Positions 1-6,450 of a stretch of DNA of 64,000 nucleotides are shown piece after piece (position 1 is the first letter of the stretch; each line of letters begins with the position of its first letter). Made by a program: the position numbers and the translations under genes. Source of the stretch: Flavobacterium sp. MDT1-60. GTDB lineage: Bacteria > Bacteroidota > Bacteroidia > Flavobacteriales > Flavobacteriaceae. Under the pieces are notes generated by a model, which ran no database searches, was not told the DNA's origin, and saw nothing but the letters and a program-made list of their open reading frames with translations. The DNA is taken from the NCBI RefSeq assembly GCF_014844035.1, contig NZ_CP062159.1:5022001-5086000 (forward strand). The letters run 5' to 3'.

Positions 1-520
1 TGACTGCTTTACGTGTAAATTTCTTTCCGTCATATGTATAGCTCAATTTACTTTTATTATCTCCCAAGCCTCCAAACGGAGTTGAAGGAGCATTTCCGCC
101 TTCCAGTTTTTGAAGAGAACTCATTGATTGTAAAATATCTTGTAACTCATTTACACTTTTAAAATCAGTTGAGATGTTCATTAAAAACTGTTTTTGTTCT
201 CCGTTCATTTTTATATTGAAAACAAAATTTTCTAATTTCTTAATTTCCTTCTGAGCTTCCGGAGATAATTTTGAGATGCTATCTTGCTTTTCTGCAATTA
301 ATTGCTTGAAGGTGAAAGTGGAATCGACATTTTTCTTTGCATCGGCTCCCATTTGATTGCCAAGCTGATCGCCGGCCATTTCCATCAAAGCTGAGCCGTC
401 TATGTCTACAGAAAATTTTCCGGCGCCGTTATCATTGATATACATGTTTTCGGTAAAAGTGCAACTTGTAAGTGTTACCAATAAAAAAGAAAAACTAAGT
501 AATTTATATAATTTCATCAT
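1..520 (-). CDS. Lipoprotein, partial (C-terminus beyond window)
   Basis: The reading frame starts at one of two adjacent Met codons (518-520 or 515-517) and runs open to base 1, so about 173 residues are visible and the C-terminus is missing. The N-terminus is a lipoprotein signal peptide with lipobox LTSC, so an outer- or inner-membrane-anchored periplasmic protein is expected. The mature part begins TENMYINDNGAGKFSVDIDG and later has SYTYDGKKFTRKAV. Both stretches align by eye with the upstream neighbour at 587-1315 (TETIKINPDGSGSIEVF, KYTFDGSVFKRYLV), so the two are tandem paralogues probably co-transcribed (66-nt gap). No enzymatic motif is visible and the function is unknown. Confidence 0.8.
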   Translation of the reverse strand, partial: MMKLYKLLSFSFLLVTLTSCTFTENMYINDNGAGKFSVDIDGSALMEMAGDQLGNQMGADAKKNVDSTFTFKQLIAEKQDSISKLSPEAQKEIKKLENFVFNIKMNGEQKQFLMNISTDFKSVNELQDILQSMSSLQKLEGGNAPSTPFGGLGDNKSKLSYTYDGKKFTRKAV

Positions 521-586
521 GGTTAATTTTTTATCAAAGATACGAATCCTATTTTGAAATGTTTAATCGGTTATTTGTTTAATCGT

Positions 587-1315
587 TTAATTGCTGTTTA
601 GCTGCAAAACAACTTCCAGATTTGTTATTTTAGGATTTTGCAAACAATCTGAAAGCTGAAATTCTAAAGTAAATGATTTTTTATCGGGGCTAATAATTGC
701 TTTTTCATTTGAAATTGATTTTATTTTTCCCGGAAAATGATATTTTAAAGTGTAGGATTGCGCTAATTTATATTTAGAGTACGTTTTTTTTCTTTCTTCA
801 AACATTTTTTTATCCTGATCAAATTTTTGCTGATCAACAATTACTAAATACCTTTTAAAAACAGATCCGTCGAAAGTATATTTTATTTTAAAAGATTCTT
901 TTGAAACCGGATAATTCTCTTTTAAAGAATTTGCTAAACTAAGACTTTCATAAACATTTGGTAATTCTTCTATTTTTTTAAAGTCGGAAGAAATTACATT
1001 AAAATTTTCCATTTGAATGGGATCTAGTTTTACATGCATTTTAACGTTGGCATGTTCCTGAAAAAGTGCCTGATCTGATTTATTAAATTTCACAAACGTT
1101 GCTGTATATTTTGTGATGTAATCCTGAAAAACAAATATTGTATCTGTAAATTTTTCAGAGCTTGACAGAGGACGTCCTAATTGCATATAGCTATTTTCGT
1201 CTCGTAATTGAAAAACTTCAATACTTCCACTTCCGTCCGGATTGATTTTTATGGTTTCGGTGATTTGACAGCTTGAAACTAAAATTAAGAGTAAAAAGGC
1301 TTTTATGGCGTTCAT
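587..1315 (-). CDS. Lipoprotein of unknown function, paralogue of the downstream gene
   Basis: 242 residues with a short lipoprotein signal peptide (MNAIKAFLLLILVSSC, lipobox VSSC). The mature protein starts with a beta-rich stretch (TETIKINPDGSGSIEVF) and has a long charged, probably helical central part (around residues 160-185) before another beta-rich end. It resembles the partial lipoprotein at 1-520, which follows on the same strand, so a local duplication is likely. I do not recognise a named family with certainty and see no catalytic motif. Surface or periplasmic location is inferred from the lipobox. Confidence 0.8.
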   Translation of the reverse strand: MNAIKAFLLLILVSSCQITETIKINPDGSGSIEVFQLRDENSYMQLGRPLSSSEKFTDTIFVFQDYITKYTATFVKFNKSDQALFQEHANVKMHVKLDPIQMENFNVISSDFKKIEELPNVYESLSLANSLKENYPVSKESFKIKYTFDGSVFKRYLVIVDQQKFDQDKKMFEERKKTYSKYKLAQSYTLKYHFPGKIKSISNEKAIISPDKKSFTLEFQLSDCLQNPKITNLEVVLQLNSN

Positions 1316-1367
1316 TTTTCTTGAAGGTTCTGAGGTTCTGAGTTGCTAAGATACTGAGGTTTTTTTT

Positions 1368-1473
1368 GTTTGTCATTGTGAGGAACGAAGCAATCTCATT
1401 TTGATTGTCTATTTCTTTTTTATCTTCATTTGGTTTAGATCGTGTGATTGCTTCGTTCCTCGCAATGACAAAC
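1368..1473. repeat. Long inverted repeat with GAGGAACGA core
   Basis: The left arm 1368-1398 (core tgaggaacgaagcaatc) is matched in inverted orientation by the right arm 1443-1473 (gattgcttcgttcctcgc), with only a few differences over about 30 nt and a 44-nt centre. The same core occurs at 23218-23322. This is a dispersed intergenic palindrome; read as protein it gives spurious peptides such as MFVIARNEAIT. Confidence 0.8.
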
Positions 1474-1513
1474 ATTCCAACTCAAACCTCTTTTGAAAAC
1501 CAAAACTTCTAAT

Positions 1514-1590
1514 CTAGCCCCGATAGTAATGGAAATCCTTTTATGCCGGTGTTCGGCATAAAAGATTGAAATGGATAGCGGGACTAAACG
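1514..1590 (+). repeat. Dispersed hairpin element, copy 1
   Basis: Conserved flanks gatagtaatggaaatcc and gattgaaatggatagc enclose a perfect stem (ttttatgccg / cggcataaaa). Two further copies lie at 52461-52548 (minus) and 53231-53312 (plus) with the same flanks but different stem sequences that still pair. It sits just before the lysS promoter. It may be a structured RNA or a non-autonomous repeat. A known candidate to test is the Flavo-1 RNA motif, which I cannot confirm by eye. Confidence 0.6.
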
Positions 1591-1639
1591 TGATTAAAAA
1601 ATGATATTTTTCTGCTTCAAAAAATCTAAAAACTGCATT

Positions 1640-1669
1640 CTGAAATGTACATTCTTTTCTTTATCTTTG
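1640..1669 (+). promoter_or_regulatory. Predicted lysS promoter
   Basis: TATCTTTG at 1662-1669 fits the Bacteroidota -7 box TAnnTTTG. An imperfect -33 box (CTG at 1640-1642) lies 19 nt upstream. lysS starts 24 nt downstream. Confidence 0.6.
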
Positions 1670-1692
1670 CAGACTTAAAAAAAGAGCACAAA

Positions 1693-3396
1693 ATGGCATT
1701 ATCAGAACAAGAAATCATTAGAAGAGAAAAACTTCAAAACTTACGCAACTTAGGAATCAATCCTTATCCAGCTAATCTTTTTCCAGTAAATCATACTTCA
1801 AAGCAAGTGAAGGAGTCTTTTGAAGAAGGTAAGAAGGTGATCGTTGCGGGACGTTTGATGAGTGTTCGTGATCAGGGAAAGGCTTGTTTTGCTGAATTGC
1901 AGGATAGCGAAGGACGTTTGCAATTGTACGTGAATCGTGATGTTTTATGCGTTGGTGATGATAAAACTTTATACAACACCGTATTTAAAAAATTAACTGA
2001 TTTAGGTGATTTTATTGGTATTGAAGGTGAATTGTTTACTACGAAAGTGGGTGCACAATGTATTCGTGTTGACGGATTTACTTTTTTAAGTAAAACTTTA
2101 CGTCCTCTTCCTTTACCAAAAACGGATGAAGAAGGAAACGTTCACGATGCTTTTAATGATCCTGAGCTTCGTTACAGAATGCGTTATGTAGATTTAACGG
2201 TTAATCAACACGTTAAAGATACTTTTATCAAACGTACGAAGTTGTTTAGCGCTATGCGTGGTTATTTTAACGATGCAGGTTATCTTGAGGTTGAAACTCC
2301 GGTTTTACAACCTATTCCGGGTGGTGCTGCGGCGCGTCCTTTTACTACGCATCATAATTCGCTTGACATTCCGCTTTACATGCGTATTGCGAACGAATTG
2401 TATTTAAAAAGATTAATTGTTGGTGGTTTTGAAGGTGTTTATGAGTTCTCTAAAAACTTTAGAAATGAAGGAATGGACAGAACGCATAATCCTGAATTTA
2501 CCGCTATGGAAATATATGTAGCCTACAAAGACTACAACTGGATGATGGAATTTGCTGAAGGTTTGCTAGAGCATTGTGCGATTGCCGTAAACGGAACCAG
2601 CGAAGTTACTTTTGGCGAACATAAAATCAATTTTAAAGCGCCTTATGCTCGTGTTACCATGACGGATTCTATTAAACATTTTACAGGTTTTGATATCTCA
2701 GGAAAAAGCGAAGACGAATTGTTTGAAGCTGCAAGAGGAATGGGAATCGACGTGGATAAAACAATGGGTAAAGGAAAATTGATTGATGAGATTTTTGGAG
2801 CTAAATGTGAAGGAAATTATATTCAGCCAACTTTCATTACTGATTATCCTAAAGAAATGTCGCCTCTGTGTAAAGAACACCGCGATAATCCTGAACTTAC
2901 TGAGCGTTTTGAATTAATGGTTTGTGGTAAAGAAATTGCAAATGCTTATTCTGAACTGAATGACCCAATTGATCAACGTGAGCGTTTTGAAGATCAAATG
3001 CGTTTGTCTGAAAAAGGTGATGATGAAGCTAACGGAATTATCGATGAGGATTTCTTAAGAGCTTTGGAATATGGTATGCCTCCAACATCTGGAATGGGAA
3101 TTGGAATGGATCGTTTGATTATGTATTTAACGAATAATGCTTCGATTCAGGAAGTTTTATTGTTCCCACAAATGCGTCCGGAGAAAAAACAGGCTCAGAT
3201 TGAATTGTCTGATGAAGAAAAATTCATCGTTGATTTATTGAAAGGAAATGAAAATAAAATGGATCTTCAGCAACTAAAAATTACTGCTAATTTAAGTGGT
3301 AAAAAATGGGATGCGTCAATGAAAAACTTATCTAAACATGGTTTGACTAAAGTTGCTGTTGAAGGTGAGTTTAAGATGGTTGAATTGGTGGGATAG
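1693..3396 (+). CDS. lysS: Lysine--tRNA ligase (class II)
   Basis: Charges tRNA-Lys with lysine in the cytoplasm. The chosen start gives MALSEQEII (567 aa); an in-frame Met 48 nt upstream would overlap the predicted promoter and adds an un-family-like leader. After an OB-fold anticodon-binding domain (about residues 55-150), the class II core shows motif 2 (FRNEGMDRTHNPEFT) and motif 3 (GMPPTSGMGIGMDRLIMYLT). The product is about 60 residues longer than the E. coli enzyme because of a C-terminal tail after the catalytic core, as I recall for Bacteroidota LysRS. It is monocistronic, with its own promoter and a terminator at 3426-3461. Confidence 0.97.
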   Translation: MALSEQEIIRREKLQNLRNLGINPYPANLFPVNHTSKQVKESFEEGKKVIVAGRLMSVRDQGKACFAELQDSEGRLQLYVNRDVLCVGDDKTLYNTVFKKLTDLGDFIGIEGELFTTKVGAQCIRVDGFTFLSKTLRPLPLPKTDEEGNVHDAFNDPELRYRMRYVDLTVNQHVKDTFIKRTKLFSAMRGYFNDAGYLEVETPVLQPIPGGAAARPFTTHHNSLDIPLYMRIANELYLKRLIVGGFEGVYEFSKNFRNEGMDRTHNPEFTAMEIYVAYKDYNWMMEFAEGLLEHCAIAVNGTSEVTFGEHKINFKAPYARVTMTDSIKHFTGFDISGKSEDELFEAARGMGIDVDKTMGKGKLIDEIFGAKCEGNYIQPTFITDYPKEMSPLCKEHRDNPELTERFELMVCGKEIANAYSELNDPIDQRERFEDQMRLSEKGDDEANGIIDEDFLRALEYGMPPTSGMGIGMDRLIMYLTNNASIQEVLLFPQMRPEKKQAQIELSDEEKFIVDLLKGNENKMDLQQLKITANLSGKKWDASMKNLSKHGLTKVAVEGEFKMVELVG

Positions 3397-3425
3397 ATTT
3401 TAAAATCTTATCTTATTATAAATAT

Positions 3426-3461
3426 AGCCCGACTGGTTTAAAAACTTGTCGGGCTTTTTAT
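3426..3461 (+). terminator. Rho-independent terminator of lysS
   Basis: AGCCCGAC (3426-3433) pairs with GTCGGGCT (3448-3455) and is followed by a T-rich run. It lies 30 nt after the lysS stop codon. The same cccgac/gtcggg theme recurs at 4674-4705. Confidence 0.85.
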
Positions 3462-3501
3462 TAAATTTACATAACTTTAAATCACTCAAAATCACATAAT
3501 T

Positions 3502-3723
3502 ATGAGCAATTTAGAAATATTTGACAAGTTAAAAAACATTGAAGATGTTAGTTTACTTGAAAAAATTAGAAATCTCTTAAAAAACGCAGATACTTCTGAA
3601 GTTTATCAATTTGAGCAATATGAATTGGATATGCTGAAAGAAAGCGAAGAAGATATTAAATATGGCAGAGTTATTTCTTAAGAAGATTTAGATAAGGAAG
3701 ATTTAGAATGGCTGTCAAAATAA
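3502..3723 (+). pseudogene. RelB/Phd-like antitoxin with in-frame stop
   Basis: The ATG at 3502 opens a 59-codon frame (MSNLEIFDKLKNIEDVSLL...EDIKYGRVIS) that ends at TAA 3679-3681. The same frame then continues without interruption as EDLDKEDLEWLSK to TAA 3721-3723 and overlaps the toxin start by 16 nt, the usual antitoxin-toxin arrangement. The tail with GRVIS, then acidic residues and LEWL is typical of antitoxins paired with RelE/ParE toxins, which usually run to about 70-75 residues. The simplest reading is one nonsense change in an otherwise intact gene, for example CAA to TAA. A truncated product of 59 aa could still be made. Confidence 0.7.
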
Positions 3724-4013
3724 TCTGGACGAATACTGCAGTTTTACAAAGAAGAAAAATATTAAATTACTGGAAGAAAAGAAATAAATCAGCAACTTAT
3801 TCAAAAAAGTTAATTGCTGAAATTATAGAGAGGGTTAAATTTTTAGCTCTTAATCCTTAAATTTATATCAAAACAAGTTTTCCTGATATTCGAACTTCAA
3901 CATTAGGTCACTATAATATCTTTTATAAAATAACTACTGAAGAATTAATCGTTGTGGCATTTTGGGACAACCGCAAAAATCCCAAAATACTTTATAAAAT
4001 ATTAAATAAGTAA
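3708..4013 (+). pseudogene. RelE/ParE-family toxin interrupted by a stop codon
   Basis: The frame starts MAVKIIWTNTAVLQRRKIL at 3708 and stops at TAA 3858-3860 after 50 codons. It continues in the same frame as IYIKTSFPDIRTSTLGHYN...VVAFWDNRKNPKILYKI to TAA 4011-4013. The pattern (W-x-x-A near the N-terminus, LGHYNIFYKI, VAFWDNRKNP) is that of plasmid-stabilisation RelE/ParE ribonuclease or gyrase-poison toxins of about 100 aa. Because the stop splits the fold before the C-terminal strands that carry key residues, the toxin should be inactive unless the stop is read through. Both members of the module are therefore interrupted, which suggests decay. Confidence 0.75.
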
Positions 4014-4033
4014 TCAGGTAAACCCGACAGGTT

Positions 4034-4636
4034 TTAAAACGAATACTTCTCCAATTTCTTAGCATAAATATCTAAAACTACTGACGAATCTTTCGAAATC
4101 TCTCCTTTCCATTTTTCCTGAACAGAAGGATTGGATGGATATTTTCCGTTTTTCATTTTTAGAGAATGCAATGAATTACCACTTTTAAAAATTAAATCTT
4201 TAAAATTTTCCGAGGAAGTTGTTCCAATGAAAATCGGAAAATCGGTTACAGTAAAGGAATTGATTACACTTCCGTCATTATTCAAAATATAGCCTGAACA
4301 GCCTCCGCTTCCGCAGAAATACGGATTAGAGAAACCTACGAAATATTCATTTTTTTTATCATTATTTAAATCATAAGGTTCGTAGTAAAAGAATCTATCG
4401 TCTTTTGACATGGCTGGCAAATCTTTTTTCAATAAAACTGCAAGCTGCTTTCTGATCAGTTCAACCGTTTTGTCATCTTTAGCCGGAACATCACTCAAAT
4501 TAGCGGTACCTCCCAATGTTTTTGATAATGTATCCTGAGCAATAGTTTTAATGATATTTTTTGATGCTGGCTTTTCTTTGTTTTGACAAGAAAACAGTGC
4601 CAGAACTATAAATGCAATTAAAATTTTCGTTTTCAT
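4034..4636 (-). CDS. Lipoprotein of unknown function
   Basis: 200 aa with a lipoprotein signal (MKTKILIAFIVLALFSC, lipobox LFSC). The middle part contains YYEPYDLNNDKKNEYFVGF, a D-x-N-x-D-type acidic loop like those of FG-GAP/VCBS calcium-binding or repeat proteins, followed by a Cys pair in a Gly-rich segment (YFCGSGGCSG) that could form a disulfide in the periplasm. No catalytic motif is evident. It lies downstream of ldhA on the same strand, but a strong hairpin (4674-4705) separates them, so it is probably a separate unit. Confidence 0.75.
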   Translation of the reverse strand: MKTKILIAFIVLALFSCQNKEKPASKNIIKTIAQDTLSKTLGGTANLSDVPAKDDKTVELIRKQLAVLLKKDLPAMSKDDRFFYYEPYDLNNDKKNEYFVGFSNPYFCGSGGCSGYILNNDGSVINSFTVTDFPIFIGTTSSENFKDLIFKSGNSLHSLKMKNGKYPSNPSVQEKWKGEISKDSSVVLDIYAKKLEKYSF

Positions 4637-4673
4637 AATTTCTTTTTTTTAAGATCCTTAAGATTACGTTTCG

Positions 4674-4705
4674 AAACCCGACAGGTTTAAAAACCTGTCG
4701 GGTTT
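4674..4705. terminator. Perfect hairpin between ldhA and lipoprotein gene
   Basis: AAACCCGACAGGTTT (4674-4688) and its exact complement (4691-4705) form a 15-bp perfect palindrome. It lies 17 nt past the ldhA stop, so it likely terminates ldhA. A single half-arm of the same sequence (4020-4037) lies at the end of the lipoprotein gene. Confidence 0.75.
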
Positions 4706-4721
4706 ACCAATCTGATTCGAA

Positions 4722-5747
4722 TTATACAAGCAACGCCGTTTTGTTTTCAATATCATTTCGGGTTACTAACGCTTTAATATTATTAAAAGTGACCAAAGCA
4801 ATCTGCGTTAAAGCTTCGTTAGTAAAGAAAGCCTGATGTGCTGTAACCAAAACATTTGGAAAACTCATTAATCTTTGAATCGCATCATCCTGAATAATAT
4901 CTGCTGAAAGATCTCTAAAAAACAATTTCTCTTCCTGCTCGTAAACATCAATTCCGAGATAACCAATTTTACCTTCTTTTAAACCTTCAATAACACAGGC
5001 TGTTTCAATTAATCCGCCACGACTGGTATTGATGATCATGACGCTGTCTTTCATTTCATCAATAGACTTTTTATTGATAATATGTTTGGTTTGCTCGTTT
5101 AGCGGACAATGAAGCGAGATAATATCACTCGACTTAAAAATGGTTTCTAAGGATACGAATTCAACCCCGTCTTTTTCCATTTCGGGATTTGTGACGATAT
5201 CATAGGCCAAAACTTTACATCCAAAACCCAATGCTATTTTAGCAAAAGCTTTTCCTATATTTCCGGTACCTATGATTCCAATTGTTTTTCCGAATAAATC
5301 AAAACCTAATAATCCATTTAAAGAGAAATTTTGTTCCCGCACCCTATTATAGGCTTTGTGCGTTTTTCGGTTTAAAGTCAAAATCATTGCCATAGCATGT
5401 TCTGCAACAGCCTGTGGAGAATAAGCAGGAACTCGACAAACTTTTAAATTGTATTTTTTAGCAGCTTCTAAATCGACATTATTAAAACCGGCACAGCGCA
5501 AAGCTATAACTTTTACATTCTTTTCTGCTAATTGTTTAATCACGGATTCATTGACAATATCGTTTACAAAAACACAAACGATTGATGCATTTTCGATTAA
5601 AATTACAGTTTGAGGATTTAATTGTGTTTCAAAGAAATCCAGCTCAAAACCAAAATCTTTATTGTATTTATTAAAAAAGGTTTTGTCGTAAGGCTGGGTC
5701 GAAAAAAAGGCAATTTTATTATTGTTTGATGATGATTCTAAATTCAT
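4722..5747 (-). CDS. ldhA: D-lactate dehydrogenase (D-2-hydroxyacid dehydrogenase)
   Basis: Reduces pyruvate to D-lactate with NADH. The start giving MNLESSSNNNKIAFFSTQPYD (341 aa) places the first strand close to where E. coli LdhA begins; an in-frame Met 48 nt upstream is possible but less likely. Visible motifs are the Rossmann nucleotide site GTGNIGKAFAKIALGFG, the substrate-binding Arg in NTSRGGLI, the Glu of DVYEQEEKLFF, and the catalytic His in TAHQAFFTNEA. IALRCAGFNNVDL and PAYSPQAVAEHA are close to E. coli LdhA by memory. Followed by a strong terminator hairpin at 4674-4705. Confidence 0.92.
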   Translation of the reverse strand: MNLESSSNNNKIAFFSTQPYDKTFFNKYNKDFGFELDFFETQLNPQTVILIENASIVCVFVNDIVNESVIKQLAEKNVKVIALRCAGFNNVDLEAAKKYNLKVCRVPAYSPQAVAEHAMAMILTLNRKTHKAYNRVREQNFSLNGLLGFDLFGKTIGIIGTGNIGKAFAKIALGFGCKVLAYDIVTNPEMEKDGVEFVSLETIFKSSDIISLHCPLNEQTKHIINKKSIDEMKDSVMIINTSRGGLIETACVIEGLKEGKIGYLGIDVYEQEEKLFFRDLSADIIQDDAIQRLMSFPNVLVTAHQAFFTNEALTQIALVTFNNIKALVTRNDIENKTALLV

Positions 5748-5939
5748 AATAACTTTTTCTAGGTTGTAAATCGTTGATTCTTTAAAAATACGCAATTAAA
5801 ACTGTAATTTTATCCTTATGAAAACGTTTTTAATGAATTAGTTTTCAATTTGTTAAATAAAACATAATTCTGAGACTCAGATTAAACCTATTGAATTTGA
5901 TAAAGTCTAAAGAATATAAACAATTAAAAAACTTACATC

Positions 5940-6389
5940 ATGAAAAAATTATTTATCGCAGCTTTGTTATTCGTTGGAGTAGCAAGTTTTGCACAAGACA
6001 CGGATAACAATGCAACGCAAGATCATAAAGAGCACAAAGAAAGAATGACTCCGGAACAGCGTAATGAGAAGCAGTTAAAAAAACTAACTTCAGAATTAAG
6101 CTTAGATGCTAATCAACAAGCACAGGTAAAACAATTATTAGCCGACAGAAGTGCCAAAGCTGAAAAATTCAGAGAAGCCCGTCAAGCAAAAAAAGACAGT
6201 GACGCAAAACCCACAACTGCGGAAAGAGAAGCCTTCAAAAAAGAAATGATGGCCGAAAAAGAAGCTAACGATGCTAAAATGAAAGGTATTTTGAATGCAG
6301 ACCAATACACAAAATGGAAAGCAATTCAGGAGCAAAACAAAGACAAGGCTAGAGAAAAAATGAACGAATACAGAAAAGAAAAAATCTAA
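5940..6389 (+). CDS. Spy/CpxP-like periplasmic helical protein (DUF4890-type)
   Basis: 149 aa. Residues 1-19 are a Sec signal peptide (MKKLFIAALLFVGVASFAQ). The mature protein is almost wholly charged alpha-helix, with ERMTPEQRNEKQLKKLTSEL, a DANQQAQVKQLLADR helix and ILNADQYTKWKAIQEQ. This LTxxQ-like pattern is typical of small periplasmic Spy/CpxP-type proteins common in Bacteroidota (DUF4890 is the nearest family I recall). A chaperone or envelope-stress role is family inference only. Monocistronic with its own terminator. Confidence 0.75.
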   Translation: MKKLFIAALLFVGVASFAQDTDNNATQDHKEHKERMTPEQRNEKQLKKLTSELSLDANQQAQVKQLLADRSAKAEKFREARQAKKDSDAKPTTAEREAFKKEMMAEKEANDAKMKGILNADQYTKWKAIQEQNKDKAREKMNEYRKEKI

Positions 6390-6410
6390 CTTTTTGTACC
6401 AAAACAAAAA

Positions 6411-6440
6411 AAGAGGCTTTAATTAAAAGCCTCTTTTTTT
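6411..6440 (+). terminator. Rho-independent terminator
   Basis: aagaggcttt (6411-6420) pairs with aaagcctctt and is followed by a T run. It also carries an A run upstream, so it can serve both the plus-strand Spy-like gene and the minus-strand metalloprotease gene that ends at 6451. Confidence 0.85.
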
Positions 6441-6450
6441 TGTTTATAAC

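Noticed and set aside
1218..1475. Minus-strand 85-codon ORF beginning MFVIARNEAIT
   Set aside because: It is the translation of the inverted repeat at 1368-1473 and then runs in the wrong frame through the lipoprotein gene at 587-1315; a common artefact of this repeat.
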